Shown piece after piece: positions 1-7,722 of a stretch of DNA of 64,000 bases. A program made the position numbers and the translations under genes. Within the stretch, counting starts at the first letter, position 1. Each line of letters starts with the position of its first letter. The stretch covers positions 489,573-553,572 of the forward strand of contig JAFFTF010000001.1 in assembly GCA_022803075.1 (NCBI GenBank). Reading direction: 5' to 3'. Below the pieces are notes generated by a model. It had not been told where the DNA came from. It worked only from the letters and a program-made list of their open reading frames with translations, and did no database searches. Source of the DNA: Micrococcales bacterium 31B (GTDB lineage Bacteria > Actinomycetota > Actinomycetes > Actinomycetales > Dermabacteraceae).

Positions 1-770
1 GTGCCGGTGACTCGTTCATCGTGGCTCAGGACGACCGCACCGCTCGCCAAATCGCCGAGAAGCGAGAGGCCGCTCAGCGTGCCGCTCAGCTCGCGTCGCA
101 GCGCAAGCGCGTCACGCTCGAAGACTTCACCAAGGTGCTCGAAGAGGGCAAGATCGAAACGCTCAACCTTATTCTCAAGGGCGACGTTGCGGGTTCGGTC
201 GAAGCACTCGAAGACGCCCTGTTGCAGATCGACGTGGGCGACGAGGTCAACCTGCGCGTCATCCACCGCGGCGTGGGTGCCATCACCCAGAACGACGTCA
301 ACCTGGCGACGGTCGACTCGGCTGTCATCATCGGCTTCAACGTGCGTTACGCCGAGCGGGTCGAAGAGTTGGCCGAGCGCGAGGGCGTCGACGTGCGCTT
401 CTACTCGGTCATCTACTCGGCGATCGACGACATCGAGCAGGCCCTGAAGGGCATGCTCAAGCCCGAGTACGAAGAGGTCAAGCTGGGCACCGCCGAGGTG
501 CTGCAGGTCTTCAAGTCCTCGAAGTTTGGCTCGATCGCGGGCTCGCTCGTGCGCGACGGAGAGATCAAGCGCAACTCGAGTGCTCGCCTGCTGCGCGACG
601 GTGTCGTCGCAGCGGAGAACATTGCTGTCGAGTCGCTGCGTCGCGAGAAGGACGATGTCACCACGGTGCGCACGGGCTTCGAGTGCGGTATCGGTCTCGG
701 CTCATTCAACGACATCAAGGTCGGCGACTTCATCGAGACCTACGAGATGCAAGAGAAGCCGCGCGTCTAG
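1..770 (+). CDS. infB: Translation initiation factor IF-2, C-terminal part (5' end outside window)
   Basis: IF-2 is the GTPase that places initiator fMet-tRNA on the 30S subunit and promotes subunit joining. Only the last 255 or so residues are here, read in the frame whose first whole codon begins at base 3; the G domain lies upstream of the window. Visible are a stretch rich in K/E/R, the C1-type domain (residues about 35-150, with [10 protein letters not shown] and [14 protein letters not shown]) and the final beta-barrel C2 domain beginning around [12 protein letters not shown], which binds fMet-tRNA, with the typical ending [16 protein letters not shown] strong hairpin follows the stop. 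In most actinobacteria rbfA comes next; here a DUF952 gene and the rib operon intervene. Identification is by clear family similarity. Confidence 0.97.
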   Translation, partial: AGDSFIVAQDDRTARQIAEKREAAQRAAQLASQRKRVTLEDFTKVLEEGKIETLNLILKGDVAGSVEALEDALLQIDVGDEVNLRVIHRGVGAITQNDVNLATVDSAVIIGFNVRYAERVEELAEREGVDVRFYSVIYSAIDDIEQALKGMLKPEYEEVKLGTAEVLQVFKSSKFGSIAGSLVRDGEIKRNSSARLLRDGVVAAENIAVESLRREKDDVTTVRTGFECGIGLGSFNDIKVGDFIETYEMQEKPRV

Positions 771-782
771 CGGGTACTCACG

Positions 783-815
783 AGGGGCCAGGTGCACAAC
801 GTGCGCCTGGCCCCT
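783..815 (+). terminator. Terminator hairpin after infB
   Basis: A 15-bp stem with one G-T wobble pair (arms AGGGGCCAGGTGCAC and GTGCGCCTGGCCCCT) around a 3-nt loop starts 12 bases after the infB stop. Only two T residues follow, so it is an intrinsic-terminator-like hairpin without a full U tract, which is common in high-GC actinobacteria. It should separate infB from the genes downstream. Confidence 0.8.
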
Positions 816-871
816 TATGCGTGCCAGGGGCATTTGGCGGGTACGGCGACACGGATTCGATACAGTGCAGC

Positions 872-1240
872 ATGCTGATTCACCATCTCGCCTTGGCCGC
901 AGACTGGAGCGCCGCCGCCGCCGTGGGGGAGTACTGCGTGTCGACCCTCGGCCGCAGCCTGGATGACGAGGGCTTCATTCATCTGTCAAACGGCCCCGAG
1001 CAGTATCTGGGGGTCGCGCGCAGGTTCTATGCCGCGGTGCGTGAGCCCCTCGTGCTGCTCGCGGTAGATACCGAAATCTTGGACGCCCGGGGGGCCATTT
1101 GGCGCTTCGAAACGGTGCCGGGGGCGGGCGACTTCCCCCACCTGTACGGGCCCCTGCTACCTTCGGACGTGGTGGGCGTGCACCCGACTCATTGGGTTCA
1201 CGGCGAGCTGCACGTCGACCCTGCGGTGGGCTCCGGGTGA
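872..1240 (+). CDS. DUF952 family protein
   Basis: A 122-residue protein with the DUF952 pattern: an early HLALAADW-type segment, the DEGFIHLS motif at about residues 30-37, and a late GPLLPSDVV segment. Members are small, soluble and of unknown biochemical role. The reading frame stays open upstream, but the ATG at 872 is preferred because the protein family begins there and because a TACAGT -10-like hexamer ends 5 bases before it, as in leaderless actinobacterial genes; no Shine-Dalgarno sequence is visible. It lies between the infB terminator and the promoter of the rib operon and is probably transcribed alone. Confidence 0.8.
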   Translation: MLIHHLALAADWSAAAAVGEYCVSTLGRSLDDEGFIHLSNGPEQYLGVARRFYAAVREPLVLLAVDTEILDARGAIWRFETVPGAGDFPHLYGPLLPSDVVGVHPTHWVHGELHVDPAVGSG

Positions 1241-1283
1241 ACTCCTGTGGCCCAACGCACCACCCGTTGTGTGAACGGGTGAC

Positions 1284-1312
1284 TTGGTGAGGCGGCCTGC
1301 TGCCCTTACTAT
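1284..1312 (+). promoter_or_regulatory. Predicted promoter of the rib operon
   Basis: TTGGTG at 1284-1289 and TACTAT at 1307-1312 are separated by 17 bases and sit just ahead of the FMN riboswitch. Transcription would begin near 1319, so the aptamer would be close to the 5' end of the RNA. Read by eye; no experimental support. Confidence 0.5.
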
Positions 1313-1328
1313 ATTTTTCAAGAAGAAC

Positions 1329-1454
1329 ATGCTCCGGGGTCGGTGAAAGTCCGAACCGGCGGTGACAGTCCGCGACCCGCAAGGCCTCTGGCCGAGCGGT
1401 TGATCTGGTGAAACTCCAGAACCGACAGTTAAAGTCTGGATGGGAGGCAGCATG
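1329..1454 (+). ncRNA. FMN riboswitch (RFN element)
   Basis: The aptamer of the FMN riboswitch is recognised by its conserved segments: GGTGAAAGTCCGAACCGGCG and the following GTGACAGTCCGCGAC in the first half, and GGTGAAACTCCAGAACCGAC, then AGTTAAAGTCTGGATGGGAG in the second half. These match the known RFN consensus closely in the order expected for the six-stem aptamer. Its place directly before ribD fits the known role of lowering riboflavin gene expression when FMN is bound. The leader between aptamer and ribD is about 160 nt. Confidence 0.95.
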
Positions 1455-1472
1455 TGGTGTCGGCGTACCCGT

Positions 1473-1536
1473 CGTGCACCGTGCGGTGCGTTGGCGCGCG
1501 CCGTCGGGATCGCACGCACGGACTCAGCGGTGCACG
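1473..1536 (+). promoter_or_regulatory. Possible expression platform of the FMN riboswitch
   Basis: CGTGCACCG at 1473-1481 can pair with the distant CGGTGCACG at 1528-1536 (9 perfect base pairs). Part of the same left arm can instead form a small local hairpin, GCACC-GTGC-GGTGC. The two pairings exclude each other, as expected for a switch between two states. No run of T follows, so Rho-dependent or translational control is as likely as intrinsic termination. The role is inferred. Confidence 0.4.
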
Positions 1537-1616
1537 GTTAGCGTGTCTCGCTACGTTCGGCATCCCTGTGTCGTCCCCCTAATCTCTCGGAGCACCGATG
1601 CCCCGAGAGGAGACCC

Positions 1617-2759
1617 GTGGAGACCCACCCTGGCGTTACCGAGCGGTCCCGCCCACACCTAGAGCCGGGCGATTGGGGCCCGCCGCCGCCTGATCACGAG
1701 GCCCACCTCGATCACGCCGCCCGATTGGCCCGGCGGGGTCCCCGCTTCGACGATAATCCCCGCGTAGGCTGCGTCCTGGTCGGCGCTGACGGCTTCGTGC
1801 TCGCAACGGGCTACCACCGTGGCGCCGGCACCCCACACGCGGAGGCCGACGCGTTAGCTAGGGCCAGGGCGTCCGGCCTGGATACCCGCGGTGCGACGGC
1901 CTATGTCACGCTCGAGCCCTGCAATCATGAGGGTCGCACACCCTCGTGCGCGCGCGCCCTGATCGCTGCGAGGGTCGGCCTTGTCGTGTTTGCCCACTAT
2001 GATCCGAACCCGCTGGCCGCGCGGGGCGGGGAAACCCTGCGCTCCGCGGGGATCCCGGCCACCCGGGTCGCGCACGCCGAGTCGAGCTCGCTGCTCGACG
2101 AGTGGCTCGTGCAGCGTGCGGGCCGGCCCTGGGTGACGCTGAAGATCGCGTCAAGCCTCGACGGTCGCGTCGCGGCCGCCGACGGCACATCGCAGTGGAT
2201 CACGGGGGCGAGGGCCCGGGCGGACGCCCATCTGCGACGTTCGCGGCACGATGCCATTGCCGTCGGCATGGGCACGGTGCTCGCCGACGACCCGGCGCTG
2301 ACGGCCCGCGATGCCGACGGAGGCTTACTGGATTCCCAACCCAGGCCCGTGATTTTTGGGCGCCGCGCGATACCGGTGGACGCGCGCGTCCGCCAACACC
2401 CGCTGCCCCTGCTGCATCTCCCGGGCACGCACCTCGCGGCCGACCTCTTCACCCTGCACCGCCAGGGTGTGCGCGGCCTGTTCGTCGAGGGCGGCGCTCA
2501 ACTCGCGACCTCACTGCTCGCCCAAGGGCTCGTCGATGAGGTGCTGATTTATGCGGCGCCCGTGCTGTTGGGTGGGCCGCGATCGTGGCTGGGGGACGCG
2601 CGCGTGCCGACGTTGGCCGCGGCACCCCGGCTGCAATTTCACGAGATTTTACCGCTCGGGAAGGACGTGCTGCTGCGCGCCCGCCCCGCGCAGACATCCG
2701 CAGCGTGGGCGCCCACGACGGACGCCCCTCACAAGGAGGACCCATGTTCACCGGTTTAG
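1617..2759 (+). CDS. ribD: Bifunctional riboflavin deaminase/reductase RibD
   Basis: RibD carries out the second and third steps of riboflavin synthesis: deamination of the pyrimidine ring, then NADPH-dependent reduction of the ribosyl side chain. The 380-residue protein has the N-terminal zinc deaminase domain with H74-A-E76 (zinc ligand and proton shuttle) and PCNHEGRTPSC with zinc cysteines C102 and C111, followed by the reductase domain from about residue 165, with KIASSLDGRVA and FVEGGAQLA. The GTG start has a strong upstream GAGAGGAG. The 5' end follows the FMN riboswitch and the 3' end overlaps ribE by 16 bp, so translation is likely coupled. The 35 or so residues ahead of the deaminase core are Pro/His-rich and not a recognisable domain. 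Confidence 0.96.
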   Translation: METHPGVTERSRPHLEPGDWGPPPPDHEAHLDHAARLARRGPRFDDNPRVGCVLVGADGFVLATGYHRGAGTPHAEADALARARASGLDTRGATAYVTLEPCNHEGRTPSCARALIAARVGLVVFAHYDPNPLAARGGETLRSAGIPATRVAHAESSSLLDEWLVQRAGRPWVTLKIASSLDGRVAAADGTSQWITGARARADAHLRRSRHDAIAVGMGTVLADDPALTARDADGGLLDSQPRPVIFGRRAIPVDARVRQHPLPLLHLPGTHLAADLFTLHRQGVRGLFVEGGAQLATSLLAQGLVDEVLIYAAPVLLGGPRSWLGDARVPTLAAAPRLQFHEILPLGKDVLLRARPAQTSAAWAPTTDAPHKEDPCSPV

Positions 2760-3379
2760 TTCAAGAGCTCGGCTCCGTGCGGGCAATCGCCCCCGCGGGG
2801 GATGGCCTGCGCCTCACGCTCGCGGCCGCGGTCGTGCTGCGCGACGTGCGCCACGGGGATTCGATCGCCGTGAATGGCGTGTGCCTCACGGTGGTGGAGC
2901 ATTCGAGCACGCAGTTCAGTGTCGATGTCATGCGACAGACCGTCGCGGTGACCGGGGTGGGGGCGCTCTCGGTGGGGTCCGCGGTGAACCTGGAGGCGGC
3001 CGCGAGGTTTGGCGATCGCATCGGCGGACACATCGTGCAGGGCCACGTGGATGCAACGGCGCGGGTGTTGGGCGTGACGCCGGGGGACCAGTGGACGGTC
3101 GTGCGCATTGAGCTCCCGGCCGAGCAGGCACCGCTCGTGGTGGACAAGGGTTCGATCGCGGTCGACGGGGTGTCGCTGACGGTGAGCGCTGTGAGCCCAG
3201 TGAGCCCAGGGCCGGCAGCGGGCGGCGCGTGGTTCGAGGTGTGTCTGATCCCGGAGACCCTGCGAGCCACCACCCTCGGCCGGGTCAGCCCCGGTGACCG
3301 CGTCAACCTCGAAACGGACGTGCTCGCCCGGCACCTGGCACGCCTGCAGGCATTCGCAGGAGCGGGGGTGGCGGCATGA
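2744..3379 (+). CDS. ribE: Riboflavin synthase, alpha chain
   Basis: This 211-residue enzyme turns two molecules of 6,7-dimethyl-8-ribityllumazine into riboflavin and the pyrimidine substrate of RibH. Two lumazine-binding repeats are visible: one beginning MFTGLVQELG with NGVCLTVV, the other beginning near GGHIVQGHVD with VDGVSLTVS. The ATG at 2744 has AAGGAGGA 4 bases upstream and matches the family start MFTG, so the longer open frame upstream is ignored. It overlaps ribD by 16 bp and ribBA by 4 bp (ATGA). A short AVSPVSPGPAAGG insertion lies in the second repeat. The gene is called ribC or ribE depending on the species. Confidence 0.95.
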   Translation: MFTGLVQELGSVRAIAPAGDGLRLTLAAAVVLRDVRHGDSIAVNGVCLTVVEHSSTQFSVDVMRQTVAVTGVGALSVGSAVNLEAAARFGDRIGGHIVQGHVDATARVLGVTPGDQWTVVRIELPAEQAPLVVDKGSIAVDGVSLTVSAVSPVSPGPAAGGAWFEVCLIPETLRATTLGRVSPGDRVNLETDVLARHLARLQAFAGAGVAA

Positions 3380-4815
3380 ACGAGATGGCCTCGCTCACCC
3401 CCCTGCCCGAGGTGTTTGCCGCGCTTCGCCGGGGCCTGCCCGTGCTGGTCACCGACGACGAGGGGCGCGAAAACGAGGGAGATGCGATCCTCGCCGCCGA
3501 GCTCGCGACTCCTGCCTGGATCGCCTGGATGGTGCGGCACACGAGCGGGTACCTGTGCGCCCCGATGCCGCCCGAGGTCGCGGATCGCCTCGACCTGCCC
3601 CTCATGGTCGAGCACAACGAGGATTCGCTGAGCACGGCGTACACCGTCACGGTCGACGCCGCACAGGGTGTCACGACGGGCATCTCGGCTTCGGACCGGG
3701 CCCGCACCCTGCGAGTGCTGGCGGATGCCCAGTCGGCGCCCACCGACCTGATTCGACCGGGGCACATCGTGCCGCTGCGGGCGCGGCCCGGCGGCGTCCT
3801 GGAGCGCCCCGGTCACACCGAGGCGGCGGTCGATCTCATGCGCCTCGCGGGCCTTGCTCCCGTGGGCGTGATCGGCGAGTTGGTGCGCGACGAGGACGGC
3901 GAGATGATGCGTTTCGCCGAGGTGCAGCGGTGCGGCGCCGAACAGGGACTGCCCGTCACTACGGTTGCGGCGATCGCGCGGCACGTGAGCGAGCACGGCT
4001 ACCCGGCCGCGGCGACCCACCCCGCGCCGACCACGCCGACCGGCCCCGCGCCGACAACGGCCACCCACCCCGCGCCGACAACGGCCACCCACCCCGCGCC
4101 GACAACGGCCACCCACCCCGCGCCGACCACGCCGACCGGCCCCGCGTCCACCCGGGTGCGTCGCGCCGCGACCACGCTCGTCCCGACCACGCGGGGAACC
4201 GCGCGGATGCTGGGATTCGTTGATCGCGCGTCCGGCCATGAGCACGTGGCCATCGACTTTCGCCCCGAGGCCGTATCGGGGTCGACCCGCGCGGCGACCA
4301 CAGGCGCCTCGGCGACGCTCGTGCGCGTGCACTCCGAATGTCTCACGGGCGAGATCCTGGGCTCCCTGAAATGCGAATGCGGCCCCCAGCTCGAGGTGGC
4401 GCTCGACGTGCTCGCGCGCGAGGGCGGGGTTCTCGTCTATCTGCGCGGGCACGAGGGCCGCGGCATCGGCCTCGTCAATAAGCTGCGCGCTTATGCGCTG
4501 CAACAGGAGGGCCTCGACACTCTCGATGCCAACCTGGCCCTCGGGCTGCCCGCCGACGCGCGAGACTTCACGGCGGCGGGAGAGATGCTCGCGGACCTCG
4601 GCATCACCCGAGCTCGCGTGTTGACCAACAACCCCGTGAAACTCGAACACCTCACCGCATCCGGCATTGAGGTCGTTGAGCGAGTGCCCCTTAACGTCGG
4701 CCAGGTGGGCGATAACCTCGCCTATCTCGCCGCCAAGCGCGACCGCATGGGTCACCTCATCGCGTTCGCACCCACCCCCAACCCACGGCACTACCCCCTG
4801 CAGGAGACCTCATGA
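3376..4815 (+). CDS. ribBA: Bifunctional DHBP synthase / GTP cyclohydrolase II (RibBA)
   Basis: RibBA supplies both precursors of riboflavin: 3,4-dihydroxy-2-butanone 4-phosphate from ribulose 5-phosphate (N-terminal half) and the pyrimidine from GTP (C-terminal half). In the N-terminal domain the DDEGRENEGD acidic motif is at residues 27-36. The C-terminal domain has zinc cysteines C322, C333 and C335 and the EGRGIGL catalytic loop with R362. Between the domains (residues 214-261) is a linker of six 8-residue repeats of the THPAPTTA type, encoded by a 24-bp DNA repeat. At 479 residues it is longer than a typical RibBA (about 400-430) because of this linker. It starts in an ATGA overlap with ribE and ends in one with ribH. 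Confidence 0.95.
   Translation: MNEMASLTPLPEVFAALRRGLPVLVTDDEGRENEGDAILAAELATPAWIAWMVRHTSGYLCAPMPPEVADRLDLPLMVEHNEDSLSTAYTVTVDAAQGVTTGISASDRARTLRVLADAQSAPTDLIRPGHIVPLRARPGGVLERPGHTEAAVDLMRLAGLAPVGVIGELVRDEDGEMMRFAEVQRCGAEQGLPVTTVAAIARHVSEHGYPAAATHPAPTTPTGPAPTTATHPAPTTATHPAPTTATHPAPTTPTGPASTRVRRAATTLVPTTRGTARMLGFVDRASGHEHVAIDFRPEAVSGSTRAATTGASATLVRVHSECLTGEILGSLKCECGPQLEVALDVLAREGGVLVYLRGHEGRGIGLVNKLRAYALQQEGLDTLDANLALGLPADARDFTAAGEMLADLGITRARVLTNNPVKLEHLTASGIEVVERVPLNVGQVGDNLAYLAAKRDRMGHLIAFAPTPNPRHYPLQETS
4015..4158 (+). repeat. 24-bp tandem repeat coding the RibBA linker
   Basis: Five complete 24-bp units and one decayed unit lie head to tail, in phase with the reading frame. Units 3 and 4 are identical; units 1 and 5 share the variant ending CACGCCG; unit 2 and the decayed unit 6 begin ACCGGCCCCGCG. 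Each unit codes eight residues, T(H/G)PAPTT(A/P). The order is A-B-C-C-A-B', which suggests growth by duplication of blocks. The copy number can be expected to vary between strains by slippage or recombination. Confidence 0.95.
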
Positions 4816-5318
4816 GCCGCCACGGCGCCCCCACACTGACCCCCACCCACAGCGCAGCAGGCGAGCGCGTCGTGATCGTCGCGTCGTCCTGGCATGACAC
4901 GATCATGAACGGCCTCATCGCGGGAGCGCAGCGCGTACTCGACGAGGCGGGGGTGGCGCACCGCCTCGTGCGCGCCCCCGGCAGCTTCGAACTGCCAGTA
5001 ATCTCGCAGGCGGCTCTGGCCGGCGGCGCCGATGCGGTCGTGGCCCTCGGCGTCATCATTCGCGGGGGCACTCCGCACTTCGAGTACGTCTCCGACGCTA
5101 CCACGCAGGGCATCCTGCGGGTCAGCCTGGACGCCGGTCGGCCCGTCGGCTTCGGCGTGCTCACCTGCGACAATGAGCAGCAGGCGCTGGACCGCGCGGG
5201 CCTTCACGGCTCGGTCGAAGACAAGGGTGCGGAGGCGGCGGAGGCCGCCCTCGTGGCGCTCGCGGCCGTTCGTGACCTGCACCCCGCCCCCGCGGCGTCC
5301 GCTGAAACCGCCGCCTAA
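4812..5318 (+). CDS. ribH: 6,7-dimethyl-8-ribityllumazine synthase
   Basis: RibH joins the pyrimidine from RibD with the four-carbon unit from RibBA to make lumazine, the substrate of RibE. The 168-residue sequence shows the family motifs APGSFELP (residues about 55-62) and VIIRGGTPHFEYV with the catalytic His at 89, then GVLTCDNEQQA. The N-terminal 17 residues are Thr/His/Pro-rich and variable. The ATG overlaps the ribBA stop by 4 bp. It is the last gene of the rib operon; rbfA begins 30 bases later without a visible terminator between them, so read-through into rbfA-truB is possible and would place ribosome maturation genes partly under the riboswitch. Confidence 0.96.
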   Translation: MSRHGAPTLTPTHSAAGERVVIVASSWHDTIMNGLIAGAQRVLDEAGVAHRLVRAPGSFELPVISQAALAGGADAVVALGVIIRGGTPHFEYVSDATTQGILRVSLDAGRPVGFGVLTCDNEQQALDRAGLHGSVEDKGAEAAEAALVALAAVRDLHPAPAASAETAA

Positions 5319-5348
5319 AAACAGCCTCGAACGTGGGAAAATGAACAC

Positions 5349-5789
5349 ATGGTAGATAACGCACGTGCCCGTAAGATGGCCGACCGCATCAAGCAGGTCG
5401 TGGCCGAATCCCTCGACAAGCGAGTGAAGGACCCCCGACTCGGCTTTATTACGGTCACCGATGTGCAGATGACCGGCGACCTGCAGCACGCCGCGATTTA
5501 CTACACCGTGTACGGCGACACGAAGTCGCAAGAAGACACCGCCGCGGCCCTGCGCAGCGCGACGGGCATGCTGCGCACCGAGGTCGGCAGGAGCCTCGGT
5601 GTGCGCCTCACGCCGAGCCTTACGTTCCACGCCGACGCCCTGCCCGAGGCGGCGCAGCACATGACCGAGTTGCTCAGCCAGGCGCGCGAGCAGGACGCCG
5701 AGGTGGCCCGCCTGGCCGCCGAGGCCACGTTCGCGGGCGAATCGGACCCGTACAAGAAGCCCGCCGCGCACGACGCCGAGGGCGAGTGA
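5349..5789 (+). CDS. rbfA: Ribosome-binding factor A
   Basis: RbfA is a KH-fold protein that assists late 30S maturation and 16S rRNA 5' end processing. The 146-residue sequence begins MVDNARARKMADRIKQVVAE and contains DPRLGFITVTDVQMTGDLQHA, the standard RbfA core, then SLGVRLTPSLTF near residue 80. The C-terminal 30 residues are acidic and low in complexity, as is usual in actinobacteria. The stop overlaps the truB start (GTGA). In most genomes rbfA follows infB directly; here about 4.5 kb of rib genes separate them. Confidence 0.95.
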   Translation: MVDNARARKMADRIKQVVAESLDKRVKDPRLGFITVTDVQMTGDLQHAAIYYTVYGDTKSQEDTAAALRSATGMLRTEVGRSLGVRLTPSLTFHADALPEAAQHMTELLSQAREQDAEVARLAAEATFAGESDPYKKPAAHDAEGE

Positions 5790-6775
5790 ACTGCGCGCCC
5801 GACGGTCTCTTGATCGTCGACAAGGCGGGGGGAATGAGCAGTCATGATGTCGTGGCGCGCGTGCGGCGCCTCGCCGCCACTCGCAAGGTGGGGCACGCGG
5901 GCACCTTGGACCCCATGGCCACGGGCGTCTTGGTGCTGGGCATCAACCGCGCCACGAAGCTACTCACCTACCTGGTGGGCTGCGACAAGACGTACGAGGC
6001 GACTATGCGTCTCGGCCAGGGCACCATCACCGACGACGCCGAGGGCGAGATTCTGGAGCGACCCGGCTTCGTCCCCCCGGCAGACCGCGACCTCGTAGAA
6101 CTGCTGCGCGAGCACATCGCTCCCCTCACGGGCAACATCTTGCAGGTGCCGAGCAGCGTTTCGGCGATCAAGGTCAACGGTGAGCGCAGCTATGCCCGCG
6201 TGCGTGCGGGCGAGCAGGTGGCGCTCGTGCCACGGCCGGTGCTGGTGCGGCGATTCGAGGTGCGCGACGCGCGCGTGACCAGCGCCGACGGCGTACCCGT
6301 GGTGGACGTCGACGTGGTCGTAGAGTGCTCGTCGGGCACGTACATTCGGGCGCTGGCGCGCGACCTCGGGGCTGCGCTCGGTGCGGGCGGGCACCTCACG
6401 AGGCTGCGCCGCACGGAGGTGGGGCGTTTCACGGTGAGTGGGGCTCAGACCCTGCTCGAGTTGGGCTGTGCGCGCAGCGCCGAGGAGGCCGGGGCCAGCG
6501 TGCCACCGGAGCGTCCGGACCCGGGCGACCTGCCGATCGTGCCGATGGCCGACGCGGCCCGCACGATGTTCGCGACGCGCGACCTCGCGGCCGCCGAGGT
6601 CACGGCGCTCGGCTATGGCCAGCCGATCGCGCCGAGTGGGGGGCCGGACGCCGTGGTGGCCGGGTTTGCACCCGACGGCCGCCTGGTGGCGTTGCTGGAA
6701 GACCACAGGCTGGCGGGCCCCGGGGGTAAGTTGCTGCGGGCGAAGCCGACCCTGAACTTTGGGGCGATGGGGTAG
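5786..6775 (+). CDS. truB: tRNA pseudouridine(55) synthase TruB
   Basis: TruB makes the universal pseudouridine 55 in the T loop of tRNAs. The 329-residue protein begins with GLLIVDKAGGMSSHDVV, followed by the catalytic motif KVGHAGTLDPMATGVL with the nucleophile D42, then QVPSSVSAIKVNGERSYARVR and CSSGTYIRALARDLG. The C-terminal third holds a PUA-like domain ending KPTLNFGAMG. The GTG start overlaps rbfA by 4 bp. It ends against the convergent NTF2-like gene, 43 bp away; in other actinobacteria ribF would come next on the same strand. Confidence 0.95.
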   Translation: MNCAPDGLLIVDKAGGMSSHDVVARVRRLAATRKVGHAGTLDPMATGVLVLGINRATKLLTYLVGCDKTYEATMRLGQGTITDDAEGEILERPGFVPPADRDLVELLREHIAPLTGNILQVPSSVSAIKVNGERSYARVRAGEQVALVPRPVLVRRFEVRDARVTSADGVPVVDVDVVVECSSGTYIRALARDLGAALGAGGHLTRLRRTEVGRFTVSGAQTLLELGCARSAEEAGASVPPERPDPGDLPIVPMADAARTMFATRDLAAAEVTALGYGQPIAPSGGPDAVVAGFAPDGRLVALLEDHRLAGPGGKLLRAKPTLNFGAMG

Positions 6776-6818
6776 TTGTCAGTGGCGGTGCTTGCGGGCC
6801 CTCTGGCCTCGCTGGTCG

Positions 6819-7223
6819 TCACACGGCGCGCAGGCGCACGCCCTCCGAAAACACGGTCGCGGGGGAGAGAGCCTCGTAATAGATGTTGACGGCGACCACG
6901 ATGCCATCGACCGAGTCGAGCATGGTGACCCCGTGCAGGTCGAGGGCGCCGCTGCCGTCGGCCGCATTGCCGCACGCACGCCACACGGTGCACTGCCCAT
7001 TTTCGTCGCCGAATTGCTGAATCATGTCGTTGCGCCAGTCGGGGTAGCGTCGCTGAATTTCGCGGAGCACACCGCGGTATTGACCTACGCTGCGGTATTG
7101 CAGTGACCCATTGAAAGACACATTCAAGTCTGAAGCGATGCCCCGGGGAGTGGGGGCGAAGTCATCGTAGGTCTCGGCGACTAGTTCGGCCCAAGCTGCC
7201 AGGGCTGCTTCCGCGTGGTCCAT
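6819..7223 (-). CDS. Small NTF2/SnoaL-like protein, paralogue A
   Basis: A 134-residue soluble protein without signal peptide or membrane segment. It is clearly related along its whole length to the next two genes (7280-7693 and 7723-8136): shared features are an AALAAWAELV start, SDLNV..NG...YRSVG, RRYPDWRND, the nearly invariant FGDENGQCTVWRA and LDLHGVTMLDS. The size and the cone-like alternation of helices then strands suggest the NTF2/SnoaL fold, whose members include isomerases, cyclases and dehydratases, but no catalytic assignment is possible. The ATG at 7223 follows a GAAGG sequence. It is the last gene of a four-gene minus-strand array and faces truB. Base composition looks less GC-rich than its neighbours. 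Confidence 0.7.
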   Translation of the reverse strand: MDHAEAALAAWAELVAETYDDFAPTPRGIASDLNVSFNGSLQYRSVGQYRGVLREIQRRYPDWRNDMIQQFGDENGQCTVWRACGNAADGSGALDLHGVTMLDSVDGIVVAVNIYYEALSPATVFSEGVRLRAV

Positions 7224-7279
7224 GATGTGACCTTCGTTCTGTCGGGACAACGGTTAGGTGGGTTAACGTCGGATCCATT

Positions 7280-7693
7280 TTACCCGGCGACGGGCCACAG
7301 ACTCACGCCGGAAGCGAAGGCCGTCTTGGGAGATTCGGCTTCATAGTAGGAGCGCACCGTGTGCACGACTCCGTCGACCGAGTCGAGCAGCGTGACCCCG
7401 TGCAGGTCAAGGGTGAGTCCGCTGCCGTCATGGGATTTGCCGGACGCTCGCCAGACCGTACACTGCCCGTTCTCGTCCCCGAACGCCTGAAAGATGTCGT
7501 TCTCCCAGTTGGGAAACCGTCGCTTGACTTCGCGCCAGACGCGGCGTAGTTCACCGACACTGCGATACATGAGAATGCCGTTCATGTACACGTTCAGGTC
7601 GGGGGCGATGCCCGACGGCGTGCTGGAGTGCTCGTTGTAGGTTTCATCTACGAGCTCGGCCCAGGCAGCGAGCGCTGCCTCCACGTGATTCAT
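7280..7693 (-). CDS. Small NTF2/SnoaL-like protein, paralogue B
   Basis: A 137-residue paralogue of the genes on either side. The start MNHVEAALAAWAELV is nearly the same as in paralogue A, and the block FGDENGQCTVWRASG, then LDLHGVTLLDSVDGVV, marks the same fold. AAGGA lies just upstream of the ATG at 7693; the longer open frame upstream is not used because it overlaps the preceding gene. A and B look like the most recent duplication of the array. Spacers of 29 and 56 bp and separate ribosome binding sites suggest one transcript with individual translation. Function unknown; NTF2-like fold is inferred from size, pattern and the kind of motifs, not from a search. Confidence 0.7.
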   Translation of the reverse strand: MNHVEAALAAWAELVDETYNEHSSTPSGIAPDLNVYMNGILMYRSVGELRRVWREVKRRFPNWENDIFQAFGDENGQCTVWRASGKSHDGSGLTLDLHGVTLLDSVDGVVHTVRSYYEAESPKTAFASGVSLWPVAG

Positions 7694-7722
7694 GGGGGAC
7701 CTTCCTTGGGGTATGGAGGGGA

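Noticed and set aside
2761-4791. Long open frame on the minus strand opposite ribE-ribBA
   Set aside because: It lies over clear rib genes, gives a low-complexity Arg/Gly/His-rich protein and arises from GC-rich third positions of the sense genes.
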